Assembly: GCF_027244095.1 (NCBI RefSeq)
Contig: NC_069657.1
Location: forward strand, 148,238,857-148,302,856
Length of the DNA: 64,000 nt
Direction: 5' to 3'
Source of the DNA: Hemicordylus capensis
Lineage: Eukaryota; Chordata; Lepidosauria; Squamata; Cordylidae
Below, piece by piece: positions 22,098 to 36,092 of the stretch. Position 1 is the stretch's first letter, and each line of letters starts with the position of its first letter. The position numbers and the translations under genes were made by a program. The notes beneath the pieces are model-generated. The model worked only from the letters and a program-made list of their open reading frames with translations. It was not told the origin of the DNA and made no database searches.

Positions 22098-25000
22098 TCA
22101 CAGGAGGTCGCAGCGCGTGTCCTTCTTCTTCTTGGGGGAAGAGTCTCTGGCCTTGCTTTTGCCCTTTCCCCGTCCACTCCCTCCGATGGCCCCTGGGCTT
22201 TTGGAGGGCCCACCCGCCTGACTGTCGGTGACAGGGCTCCCTTGTGGCAAGGGCGTTTTTGCTGGGGGACGCCTTTTCGTGGGGCTGTTCGCACCTGCTC
22301 TGTGCTGGCCCTTGGCCTCCATCTCAGACAGGCTGTAGGCCATGGCCAGCTGCAAGTCTTCATCCTCCTCGTCACTGTCTGTGTACAAGATCACAGGGGA
22401 CGAACTGGGAGGGGGCCGCTTGGGCGGGGGGCGCTGAGGTGGCGTCGCTAAGGGAGAGGACGACAGCGGCCTGCGGCTCTGGAGGGCATGCTGCTCCCGC
22501 CGGCTCAGCTCCAAGCCGAGTGCCAAGTCATCTGGAACGCCTGCAAGGGAAGAAGTCAGGGTCCAACTACTGGGCAGTCCTGCCTGCCTCTCTCTCTCTC
22601 TCCCCCCACTAGCTTGACCCTCTCCCTGGATCTTCTGCCATTGCAATTGACCTAGCCAGAAAGGTCAAACACCCTAGGCAATTTCCCTTCTCCAGGATGC
22701 CCCACATTTCACTGGGGCAATAGATGCCCCTGAGTGCAGCTGCAGACTGAACCCCTCTGATGAAAACCTTCCATCAGTTTCTCAGTCCTCCCACTCCACC
22801 GTGCCATCCCTTGCTCTAACAGATGGGGCCACAGCTCTGTGGTAGAGCATCTGCTTTACATGCAGACAGTCCCAGGTTCGATTCCTGGCATCTCCGAAAC
22901 CTTGGAGAGCTGCTGCCAGTCAATACTGAGCAAGGTGGACCAATGGTCTGTCTTGCTATAAGGCAGCTTCCCCTGTTCTACCATTCCTCAGTCCAAATGC
23001 TTTGCAGCATTTCACTCTGGCCTTCCTTCTATGTCTACACTGTTCTGCCACAAGTCTGAACCTCCTCCCCTTCCTCCAGCCACAATTTTGACAGCGGCCA
23101 GCACGAACAGGAAACTGGTCTGCAGACATCCTGCCAACTTAACATTTTGTGGAGAGGGCCCTTTCTTGCACATTTCTCTCAATAATTTATCACAGCTGTC
23201 AACCTACAGCCTCATAAGTGGCCCACAACTTCCACAGTGCCCTGAGAATGGAAGAAGGGCTCAACCCACACAGAACAACTGGAGAATAGCCGTGTTGAAG
23301 CATTGCTGGACTGTGGAGCAAGGCTTCAGGGCAGCTCTTCTCCAGTCACTCTGTAAGGGCAGAGCCCTTTTTCCGCCTTCATAGTGCTGCCACCATTCGG
23401 AGAAGGGTCAAGTACCCCTCCCCCAAGAGACAGACCAAGATCATGGAGAAGGCACTGGAAGTAGTTCACATTTCTGGTCTCAAGCTGGAGACCAGCTCCA
23501 GAGGAGTTGGAGGAGTACACTGCTAAATGCAGGGATCTTGCTCAAACACCTGGTTTCACCCTTCCTCTCTAGCTGCTCACCATCAGGAGCGCACCAAGGT
23601 AATTTGGGCAACTGCCCAGATGCAAGCCACCACCACCACCCCGCCAGCATGGGCCCACCCCACCAAAGCTCTACTTAAAAAAAACAATTCCTCTTACTCC
23701 GGCCGAGGGGTGGCTGCAGGGGGTGGGGGAGTGGAGCATTTCTTCTCCCTTCTCTCCCCCCACACCCAGTGACCATCCTTTTGGGCCAGCGTCTTTAAGC
23801 AACTTAAGCAACGGCAATTTAAGCAACGGCGCGCCTGCGCAGTTGAGAGACTGTCACAAGCCCATGACGTTACGGGCTAGCTACGATCTCCTTTGCATAG
23901 GCACGCCTCGCATTTGCTTAAGACACTGGTCTGAATGGATGGGCGCAGCATTGCTCCTACTCCCACCCCACCACGGAAGAAGGACTGCTCTGCTCCTAAC
24001 CCCTCACAGCCACCCCTCGGTGGTGGTTGTTTTTAAGCGGAGCTTTGGCAGGGCAGGCATAGGGTGGCTGCTGGAGGCCCCTGGCTCCGGCTATTTGGAG
24101 GGCTACCCCTGGACCTTGGAGGACCGTACCGGGTCCCCAAGGTCCGGGCGTTAGTGCACCTCTGCTCACCATTAATATGGATGGATTTCAGCTCCCCGTT
24201 TTCTTCCACTTCCACTCTCTCCTGACCATTTTCAACAATCCTGGGGAATGGGGAGGCGGGTGGGGAAAGAGAGAGAAGTTAAATTATTGGATGAAGACAA
24301 CCAACCGACACCCAAACTGCACCAGGTGGAGAAGTCTACTGCTGGCCATTAGTGACAATGGCTGTGCAGACCTCCAAGTTCAGAGGCACTATAACTCAAT
24401 ACCATTGCTGGAGGAAGCAATGATAAGGGAAGGCTATGGCCTCCACGCATCTCATTGGCCACTGAAGGAAACAGAATGCTGGACTTCATGGATCTTTGGT
24501 CTGCCCCAGCAAGCTTCTTAAGTTTTTGTAAGTGGGGAGAGCAGCACTGACTCACCCATTCATTGGTCAAAAATCCTCATCCTCGCTAGCTAGCCTTTGC
24601 ATTTAGACTGCATGACTGGGCAGGGGAAATGGAGAGGTCCATCACTGTGTGCAGCCCATCCCATGCAATTAGCTAGAGGAGAAACGTGGCCCTGGGAGGG
24701 TCTGTGATTCAGCTAACAAGGTCGGTGGGCCTCTAGCCTTCCTGTACAGCAAAGTCTGAAAGTGAGCCTTACGGTTACTTTCCGGCTGCAATACCAAAAC
24801 CAATAAGACCCCTCCAGTTTGCTGCTGGATACAGTAAATGGTAGCAAGGAACCTACCAGAGCCCACACGCACATTCTAGGACAGGAACAGTGACTCTGAT
24901 TTTCCTCTCCTCTGTCCCAGGACTAGGGCCTTGGCTGCCAAATGGTCAAATAATTTGAACTGTGTACACAGACCATAGGGCCAGTGAAAGAGCAGCACAT

Positions 25001-28000
25001 TAGCAAGGCAGCCTTTTACTGAAGGCTGGCAAGTAGCACTCACCACGTCTAGGGATGGACGACCACCCACTGTCAGAAAGGTTCTGTATGGATGAAGTCC
25101 CCCTGCCCCAGGTCCAACCCCCTGGCACCTCCACTTAAAGGATCGGGGTGGGGGAGGCAGGATAATAGGCTTAGGAAAAGACCTGTCTCTGAGACTCTGG
25201 AAAACCAGAGATAGTGAGAACATACAGTATTGGGCCAGACCAATTATTGGCCTAAGAGAATTTCTATGTATCTCTTTGCTTCTGCTCTACACAAGAAGAG
25301 CAGAAACCCGTTATTATGGGAAAGGAATTAGCTATATAGTGCAGATGTCCACAAAGAGGAATCCCTTGTGCTGGTGCAAGGCCGCAGGGTAAGTCTAAGG
25401 CTCTGGGGAATAGAAAGAAGAATGGGCTTGGCCATCCTCAAGCAGGCCAATCTGTGCTACAAGATCAGCTGTGGTTGGAGACAGCACTACCAGGTGTTGT
25501 AAATCAAAGAGCAAATAAAATGGCCGAGCCAAAACACACTTACCTCTTGGTAGTGATGCGCTTGCCATTGATGAATTTGGTAGAGGTAGAGACAGAGCGG
25601 AAACCCATTCCTGCACTCATACCGGGACCGAGTGCAGCAGAGAAGAATTCTGCAACAGAGAAAGGAAGGTCAAGGTACAGCTAGTGCCAGGGGAAAAGAA
25701 ACACTGGACAACAGAACATTTCTTTGGAGATTTGAGGTGGGCAAATTGGAACTATTGTGGCCCTACAGTAGAAGTAGTTACAAGGTCATGTTGCACAAGA
25801 TATGGTCAAAGTGAGGATGAAACCATAACTGCAGGGCAGAGACAGGGTCAATGGAACCAAGGGCTGAAACTGGAGGAAATAAGTAAACTGGGGTGGGGAG
25901 AAAAGTCTTCCAGCACACAGCTGCCAGCTCTTCCTTCCTCACCTGGTGATGCCGGGAAGGATGAGAAGAAAGGCCCAACTCCAGGATGTCGGGGTCCAGG
26001 TCCACGCATGTCCGAGAAGGGCGAGATATCATCTGGAGACAGACAGGCAACTAACAGCTTCCAATATGCTTCCCAGTTAGAGATGCCTCCTCAGAGAGTT
26101 TGTTTTCTGGCATACCAACCTACAGCCTCATAAGTGCTATCTTGCCCCGCTCCTCCCCTCCCCGCACACAAAAGGTACAGGAGACCTTTAGAATTGGGGT
26201 GATGGTTTTATATTGGCTGTTAAAACTACCAGGGATACTCAGCTATATGCTCTGCATCTTCCCCTCCTTCCACATACAAGATGGAATCAACATACTCTCA
26301 CCTGCTCCTCCACACCCCAAGCTACAAGGAAGCAACAATTATCAGCAGTGGGTCGGATGAGCTACTGAGCAGTTACAACTCCACTGTACAGAGGGTGGCA
26401 CTTCCTTTTTCACTTTCCAGAACTCAAGAGGGGTTCTGGAAGCTAATGCTTTTTACTAAAGCCAATAGTAACATTCTGCCCACAACTAACATGTCTCCTG
26501 GAAGGGAGCAAGTGTCACTTAATCCGAGACTAATCCAAATGGAGGGACTGTTCATTGCTCGGGATTCCAGAGCTTTTAAGCCTCTGCTTTTCTTGTTGGA
26601 GAGTTGGTTTTATCATCCCATCTATCCTGGAGCCAGGCTAAATTAAAAATCCAAACAGGCACAGAGAATAGGGCTGGGGAATAAGATGCTATTATACTGG
26701 CAAAGCTAAAAGGTCTCAAACTGATGAATTTTATTTTAATACTGTCCCCAAAGAAGAGACACTGACTTGAATGCACTGGGCTCAGTAAAATACATCTTCA
26801 ATGCACCTTTGAGGTTTCCCTCCTCTTCTTCCATTATAATATTTCCTGTAAGATTTGAGGGATGAGCCAGGGATAAACAACAAAGTTCTATTACACTCAC
26901 CACCAAAGTGCTCTGTTTGGGTCATTAAAAGGGGTGGGGGCTGCTCTAGAAGGACTCTTGATCTGACAGTAAATAGCTGCTTAGCAATTGTTCCTTGCCT
27001 CTCTCAGGAATCTAATACCTTTAGAAAAATCAAAGGCTGTCCTCATGACCAAGAGACAAAAGATGGGGAATTACAGTTCTCTCTCTCTTCACTGGGCCAC
27101 ACCATTCCAAAATGAAAGTGGATTAAAGCTAGCCCATACCAAAGAAGTCAACAAAAGGGTCCTGTCCTCCAAAGAACTCTCGGAAGACATCATGGGCGCT
27201 GCGGAAAGTGAAGGCGAATTCAGGCATCCCTGCATTAGGCCTGGGCCCACTGGGTCCACCTGAGGGGGAAAGTAGATATCAGATGCTGTACATGTCCCTC
27301 CCCACCCCACCAGAATGAGCAGGATAACTGTTAACCAAGGCAAATGCTTTGCAGGTGCTAGGTAACCAAAATCCTTTAGATCACATCTATCAGTTCTGCA
27401 GCTTGCAAGCTGTCTATTGCAATCATCTGTTTTTGTAGGTAGAGAGTTTATCAGGCACCTGACAGGTTGCATTTCATGGTCATGAAAGACCACAAGAGTA
27501 ACGGAATTTGATAAGTCTATACAAAAAGTAAAGCCAACAGAACTGCAAACCCCATCATGCTCTTGGGCACAATGAAATTCCAGCTGACCAAGCACAGACT
27601 CTCCCACAACTTGGCCCATGGAAGGCCCACTTGCGCCATAAGATCTGCTTCTCTACTGACAGCTGGCCAAGGGCTTAGTTGTGTTCTGCTCCTAAATCAG
27701 CCAGCCCTGTCAAATTCCTTCTAAGAACAGGTCTGCAAAGGTTGCTCATCATTCTGCTGTGCTGATGGATTTCTGGCTGTACAAAACCAAGTCACTGTTG
27801 TTGCATTTTCTCCACTCCCGCCACCCACCACAACTTGGCAATGCAGATTGCTGCTTTTATATTGACTCTAGGTTTTGAAGCACTCAACAGAATTTGTCTT
27901 ACCACAGTGTAACCCACATCTTAGCCAAACTGCTTACCTGCACCCATGAGCCCCTCTTTGCCATAACGGTCATAGATTTCACGCTTGCTCTCTGAAATCA

Positions 28001-31000
28001 AGAAGGCCCTGGGTTAGGAAGTTGTCCTAGTGACAGAAGTATGACTGGAGTAGATGCCTCTGGTCTTAAGCATGGAGAGAGAGACATCTCCACACACAGG
28101 GACAGAGAACACTACAGAAGCCAGCTAGTATGACCCTAAGGATGGTCTCACTCAAACCAGGAAATTCCACTGCATCTCACCCGTTAGTAATAAAAAGTAT
28201 TTCTATTATATGGCATGCTTAAAAAGCTTCATGATATTTCAGTAATCATTACAATATCTATGAAAGAGAAGCCCTGGGCATAAGTATTATTATACCTTCT
28301 TACAGATGAGACCGAGAGTGAAAGGCTAGTTAGACACAGCTTATGTTTTGCTGACACTTAAAGTATTTCTTTTCAAAGGAAGCCCAGCCTTCCCTGTCTA
28401 GCCTATCCCAAAGGTTTTCTCAGCTCAACTTCACCTCCAGTTGCTGGTTCCTCTACAATCCATATACCGTATTTTATGGACTATAAGACTCACTTTTTTC
28501 CTCGAAAAATATCCGCCAAAATTCAGGTGCGTCTTATATGTTTTAACAGTTTGATATGTTAAAACTCTGAAAAACTGGATTAAAATTAAGGTGCGTCTTA
28601 TAGTCCGTAGCGTCTTATAGTCCGTAAAATACGGTATTCCCTGCTGCCCTTGATATCACAGTTGCCACGGTGGGGGGGGGGGACGGGGGGAGAGGACAGA
28701 TCTCTTGTATCATTAATAGATGCACAGAAGAGGGCATTTCTGTAGGTGCAGCTTTTCTTTTCCCTGCAAGACAAGCTGCACCTGCTGAAATTCCCTCTTC
28801 TGAGCATCTGCTGAAGGTATAGGAGACCTGTCCTCTTTTCTGTATGGTAATCTATCCAATATGTAACCGAGCCCCCAAACTAAGCTTGTTAACAAGCCCT
28901 GCACTCCTCCTCCTAGATCTACTCCTTTAAGGAATGAGAAGGCTGCAAGATCTCCTTGGCCTACAAAAATGGCCAAAATACAGGACAAAACCCTGAATGA
29001 ATGGAAATTATCACAGAACCTGAAGGATGGTGGAGGAAGGGGAGGGCGGGAAGAAAAGTAAAGAAACAACTCGCTTACTGTCCGATAGCACTTCGTAGGC
29101 TTCTGCGATCTCCTTGAACTTCTGCTCAGCGTATTCCTTGTTGTCCGGATTTTTATCTGGATGCCATTTCAGTGCTTTCTTTCTGTACCTGTTTCACAGT
29201 AGCCAGAAAGATAGTGATGATCAGCCCATGAGCATGCACCTTTTGCAGCTCCCACCCTGTCTAGTTCCAGTACCCTAGAGACCCTCCGCTCTCTTCATCT
29301 AACTTTGTCCTGAGCATCATCTCCTCACAGTTGCATTTAGACACTCTCTGCATTCCGACACCTTGTCCGTAGGACACACAACACTACTGGGCTTAACACA
29401 GCATTTCCTTTCCTCTTGTCATCAGCCTCCCTTGGCCCCAGCTTATCAAGAGCAGGGCCGTCCATTCATCAGTGGCCTTTGATCCTCTCCATGCTTCTCC
29501 CCTCTGGACTTTCATACTGTTCCTGTGGGAAAAGAGAATCTGGCTTTACCCAGAACTTAAGAACCCTCATTCAGTACCAAGGAAAGCCTAAATCTCTCTC
29601 TTCCTACAGGAACAATGTCTGGTGATCACTAGATCAGTGTGTCCCAACCAGTGTGCCATGGCATGAGTGTGCCACAGGGAAATGGCTGGTGCGCTGTGCT
29701 GACTCACTCCGTAATGCACCAGGAAGGGCACATCCCTCCTGGTTAAGGGAGCAAGCTGGCTACAGAAGCTGAGCATTTAAACCCCCTGCTTTTGAAGCCA
29801 GCTCACCCCCATAATTAGGGGTGTGCAGTTCAAAGTCGAACTGGTTTGGTTTGAAGCCTTGGGGTCGAGCTGAACCAACCCTGGTTCGGCTTGACCCCCA
29901 GACCGGACCCCCTGGCCCATTTGGGGGGTACATGAATGAATTGGTTTTTTTAAAAATTAACTTACCCCCTCTTGGGGGTTCTCTGAGGCAGTGAGGGGGG
30001 TCTGCGGAGGTTTCCCCCTCCCCCCACCAGTCTTCCAGCTTTCAAAAATTGCCCCATTTGGCTGTTCTTCAGGCCTTTCCCCCACCTGCACACTATTTTG
30101 GAGGCCATGCCTGTGCAATGGGCCTCTGTGTGGTCTGAGCAGGGGAACCTCCGTGGACCAACACCCCCACCCCCCGGAGGGGATAAGTCTAAAAAAAATG
30201 CTTACATTTTTTTCCGTTCACAACCCCTGCCCCAGATCAAACCAGCCAGTTCCATGCACTGGGAAGGACTCATCCCTCCAATTCATTATGGGGTGAGCCA
30301 GCTCCAAAATCGGGGGGTTTTAATGCCTCATTTTTTGAAACCGACTCTGAATAAATAAAATATGTTTCTGCAGCAAAAAAAAGTGAGTGTGTCATGGTGG
30401 TGGGAGGAGTTATGTCCCCTATTTAAGTGTGCTTCAAGATGAAAAAGATTGGGAAACACTGCATTAGAAGACGACTCAGTTCTACTGAAATATGTCATTG
30501 CACAACTGTACATCTTCCACTAGGGGGTACTTTACTTCCACAGTAGCACCAGAGAACAACTAAACAGTAAAGCCCAGTTTACCAATCCTTGATATTTCCA
30601 AAATATGGCTGAATCCAAGTCCCCTTAGAAGCCTCTATAGCAGGCCTGCTCAACTTAGGCCCCCCAGCTGTTTTTGGACTACAACTCCCATAATTCCCAG
30701 CCACTGTAGCCAATAGCCAGGGATTATGGGAGTTGTAGGCCAACATCTGCAGGAGGGCCGAAGTTGAGCAGGCCTGCTCTATAGTGATCAGCCTCCCCTC
30801 CCTCTAAAGAGTTAACAGGGAGTTAACCTTTGTCTTGACTGACAAGCTAGTTAACTCCAGGGCAGCCCATCAGTACACCAGGTGGGTGGGACCTACAGAG
30901 CAGTTACTGGGAATTCCAGGAACAAGAAGGGCAGTCTTTTGTTGGAGAGAAGCATGTGCGGAAAGGCTTTAGTGAGGGGCATGGAGTTAGCTCCCTCATG

Positions 31001-34000
31001 GCAGAGGCCAGCATGAAGATTTCTCTCACCAAGTAACTCTGCAGGATTGCAGGAAGATTGATTCTCATCAGGAGTTTTGGTGACTTTTCAAGGAAAAGGG
31101 AATTCAGCATAGGGAACCATTTGTTTAGTCAGACTGTGTGTTAGGAATTTTTATTTCTGTGAGTGTGTGTGTTTTGCATATCCCAGATACTGTTCAATTA
31201 TAGTTTACCTGCAACATAATTAAAATAAGAAACACTAGCCTAGGCTCAACCCAACAAGAGCGTTGCAAAACACTCTATAAACATCTAAGTGTACCTAAAT
31301 GCAACCTAAACTGAAGCCTAATAAAACCTATTTGTAACCTAAGTATTTTTTAGTGTATCCAAGAAAGCAAGAAGCCTCAGATGGAAGCGGCCTGTAGTAA
31401 CTGAACAAAACTGTTTTTTTGTTCTTCTCTTTTTACAAGCATCTCAGAGTTAGTTTTTAACTCAAGAAAAAGAAAAAGGGAGGGGAGAAAGGGGATTTCT
31501 CTGGTGCAAAAGCATCAAGCACTCAGCAGCTATCAGTTTTCTCATGTGTAGGCCTACACGTGGAAGGTTTTTGTACTTATCCAATAGCGGGTTTTCTGTA
31601 GCATTCCACCACAAACCCTGGGAGGTTCAAGCTCTGTTGATAAGAAGGGTGGTGGCGGCAGCATTTTAATTCTACCGGGAATATAGATTAGTTTTATGAG
31701 AAGCCTAGCAAGGCAGCTCGCCAAGGATGATGCAGCATTTCCCCCCCTCACGTGAGCTGCTCTGAGTCAAAGGCTGTAATCTGCTACATGGTGCCACCAG
31801 AGGGCCCCAGAGACCAGTTTTTATTTCACTGCCCTTTTTATTTTGACTAGGAAGCCCAATAATATTTTGACTAGGAAGCCCAATTGTTTTGGCTTTGAAC
31901 AACAACAACAACCAACAACAACAACAGACTGCAAGCACACACAATTATTTTAATCTCAAGTTGTCGGAGTCGCTGATAGCTAGGCTAGAATAGAGAGCGG
32001 AGCGGGGCCACTACATGTTCTTGCAGTCTGGCCGGGAAACTCTACACACCAGCCCTGCAGAGAAGGACCTAACAGCCAAGATGTCCCAAGCAGGGGAAAG
32101 GGTGGACATTGCTGAGGCAAACAATGATCCAGGACTTGGGCCAGTGCTAGGAGCAGGTGTAACCACCCAGAATCCAGAACTCTTGAAACTCCAAATGGAA
32201 CTACGAAAGATGGAGCTAGACAGCAAGCGCTGGAAATTAAAATGATGGAGTTGGAAGCCCAAAGGGCTGAAAGAGGGTCAAGGTGGAAATGGCCCGGATA
32301 AGGAAAGGGAAAGCAGAACCAGCTATCTCAGCCAACTCTGCTACCTCAACTACTCCAAGGGAAAAACTCAAATCCCCAGAGGGAGGAATCCAGAGCATTT
32401 TCTCTCCAATTCTGAAAGGACCTGCCAAAGCTATCGGATTGAGCAGAGCTTGTATATGAGGTACTTGAGACCTCTCTTGACTGGCTCTCTTCTGGCAGGG
32501 TCAACAGAAATGTCAGTCAGTGACATGGAGGACTACGTGCTGTTCAAAGACATGGTTAAGTCCAGGCTAGGACTTACCTCAGAAAATGCCAGGCGTAACT
32601 TCAGGGGTTTGAGGAAGAAAGTTGCAGTCTTATCAGACCTATGCCCACAAGTTAAAGAGGGCACTGAACTAATGGTTGGAAAAGGCAGGGGTGAAGTCAG
32701 TTGAGGAAATCATGGAGCTGGTCCAAATTGAGCAATTCCCGATCAGGGGAAGGCGGAAGCTGGAGAGCTGGCACAGAAAATGGCTGACTAAAACTAGGAG
32801 GGATAGAAGCATCTTAACCGGACCGACTCAAGTTTGTCCCAAGGTGGGAGGAGCCTCAGCGTCCACCCAAGGTGAGCCCAGGGGCCCCAAGTCAAGACTC
32901 CACACCTGCACCACAAGGGGGCAGACGGACTGAGCAGGTCAGCCCCAAATGCTTTAAGTGTGGGGAAGAGGGACACTTCAAGAGGGACTGCCCCAAGGCT
33001 AAGGCTCAGGTGAACCTAGTTACTAGTAGGAGCTCAAAAGGGGGCGGCAAACCCAAAGGGGCCACCTCCTTGTTTTGTTGTGGAGACTATTCCACCCAAG
33101 AGGCAAGAGTGTGTTTGGGTCAATGGCCAGCAAGTCACGACATGGGGAGACACTGGTGCTATGATATCAGCCATACACCCCTCGCTTGTCAAGGCCCAGC
33201 AGCTTAGCCAGGCATCCCAGGTGCAAACGACCTTTGCCAAAAGCCGGGCAGAAATGCCCCTGATGAAGCTGCCTGTCCACTGGGAAGGAAACTGGGAGTT
33301 TGCAGTGATGGAGGATTGCCCCTATGCCACGCTGATCAAGGAAGCATGTTTGGGAGTCTGACCACATTTGGGACTCTGTTCATCCAAGAGAGAAGGATCC
33401 AGTGACAGTGAAGCGGGAGAGGCTGACCCAAGGTACCCAGTCCCAGCCAGCACCACCCTGTCAGAGGAGAGGCACACATGCAGATGGCACCATTGGTGGG
33501 GAGAGACCAGACTCCAGCCCGAACACTGAGAGGTCCAGTGAGGGAAAGGTCCAGCTACACCCAGGAACAGAGGCTGATGCCCCCATCCCAGCACACCTGT
33601 GGCAGGCAAGTAACCAGGGGGAGGCAATGCAGAGGAGGAATTGGTCCCGGCAGAGATGTCAGGCGCAACACAGCTGAGGAGTTCCAGAGAGAACAGGAGG
33701 CAGACCCAAGCTTGGCACCACTGTAAAAGGAGGTGAACCCCAACTCACCGTCTTTCAGCAAGAAGCTAAGATCCAGGATCATCACCCGAAAAGGGTCACT
33801 GTATTTTATCTCCCTAAAAGTCACAGGGAGAGGTGCGAAACCCAGAGGCAACTTGTGGTGCCTAACAAAACACCGGTTGCGCATCTTAAGGCTGGTGCAT
33901 GACAACCCAAATGGACACATGGGGGTGGAGAGGACAAAGGAAAGAGTAAGGCAAAACTTTTACTGGTCTGGGTTTGGCCAGGATATGACAGAGTACGTTA

Positions 34001-36022
34001 AGTCCTACAATGTTTGCCAGAGAGTGGGAAATAGTCAAGACAAAGTGTGGGCCCCTTTACAACCTTGCCTGTCCTGGACACCCCCTTTCAGAGAGTGTCA
34101 ATAGACATCCTGGGGCCTATCCAGCCCAGGACACCTAGGAGAAAACCAGTATGTACTGACTCTGGTGGCCTATGCCACTAGGTGGCTGGAGGCAGTGTCC
34201 CTAAGCCAGACAGATGCCAAGACTATAAGTCAGGCTCCAATTGACATCTTTGCCAGAATTGGCTGGCCTCTGGAAATCCTGACAGATCCAGGCACCAATT
34301 TATCACTTCTGTGCCTTACCACCAGACAAATGGCTTAGTGGAAAAATTCCATGGGACTTTGGGGACCATGATCCAGAACTTCATTAATGAACATTCCAAT
34401 AACTGGGACTTGGAGCTCCCATAACTACTGTTTGCCTACAGAGCTGTGCCACATCCGAGCCTAGGATATTCTCCTTTTGAGCTAATCAATGGGAGAGATG
34501 TCAGAGGGCCTCTGGAACTAGTTCTCACCAGTGGGAGGGAGAAGAAGCTACATGTGGGGAAACATATTGAACTTTGTGGACAAGGCTTCAATACACACTG
34601 AAAAAGAAACCCTATCCCTTGCACAGGAGAATCTGCGGATGGCCCAAACAGAGCAAAAGGCCTGGTATGACCAACATGCCAGGGAGTAGGTCTTTGAGCC
34701 CGGAAACCAGGTGTTGGTCCTCAGACCAGCCAGACCCCACAAAACCCAAGCAGACTGGGAGTGCTCCAATCGTATTAAGGAAAAAGTGGGCACCGTGAAC
34801 TATGTCATAGAACTCCTGGGAACTGACCTCCGACCCAGGTTGTATCATGTGAACAGACTAAAGCCCTACCACTCCAGGGAGACCTTGGTGTTCAACATTG
34901 CCCTGGACCTCATGGAGGGGCTGGAACTTCCTGAGGATGTGTGCAAAGGAGCTTGCCATGGGGGAGGGATAGAGGAGATACCCTGGGCACCTACCCTAAC
35001 TCAGCAGCAGTGGGAGGAGGCCTGGAGAGTGTGACAGAGGTGGGGGGGGCGACTCTTCACTGCCCAGCCAGAGCAAACTCAATTGGCTACCCACTCCATA
35101 GACACCCCGGTCTGTCACCAGCACTACTTGGCTGCCCCTTGGCAGAGGCAAGCTATTGAGAAGGAGACTGAGGAGATGCTGGCAATGGGAGCAATCATGC
35201 CTTCCCAGAGCGCCCGGGCCTCTCCTGTAGTCCTGGTCCCGAAGCCCAGAAGGAAAAATCAGGTTTTGCATGGATAACAGGGAGTTGAACAAGAAGACCG
35301 CTCTAGAGAGGTTCCCCATGCCTCCTATTTGAGCAGTTGGGGGGTGCCAAGTACATTACTACACTGGACCTGACAAAAGGGTGCTGGCAGGTGCCTGTGG
35401 CAGAACAGGACAAAGAAAAGACAGCGTTCATTACCCATCATGGTTAGTATGAGTTTAATGTGCATTTGGGCTTTGCAACGCACAAGCTACCTTCCAGAGG
35501 CTGGTCAGGGAGCTACTCAGGGGCTTGAGTCGGTTTGCCACTGCTTACCTGGATGATGTGGCAATATACTCTGACACCTGGGGGCAGCACCTGGAACACT
35601 TGGAGGTGGTATTCGTATCCAGGAGGCTGGGCTTACTATTAAGGCCCCAAAGTGTCAGATTGGCCTGAATTGGGCAACCTATTTGGGGCATCAGGTAGGC
35701 CAAGGTTCAGGCTATCCAGGAGTGGCCGGTGCCAAAAAAGAAAGGGCAGGTACAATCCTTCCTGGGGTTGGCAGGATATTACCAAAAGTTTGTCCCAAAC
35801 TACAGCAGCATCACCACCCCACTCTCTGACCTGACCAAGAAAAACAAACCCAATGTGGCGGTGTGGTCTCTGGAGTGGCCCAGACCAGGTCCTTCATCCC
35901 GTTGTGTTCCTGAGAAAGAAACTGTCAGAGAAGGAGGCCCATTGGTCTGTGACGGAAAAGGAGTGTTATGCTATTGTCTATGCCCTGGAGAAATTGCATC
36001 ACTATCTGTGGGGGCACCCTTA

Positions 36023-36092
<70 letters not shown>

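Noticed and set aside
22840-22900. Possible tRNA gene (A and B boxes)
   Set aside because: The boxes belong to a SINE head. No full cloverleaf closes, and the SINE body follows directly.
36024-36088. Repeat array that might be CRISPR-like
   Set aside because: A plain dinucleotide microsatellite with no spacers, in a vertebrate genome.
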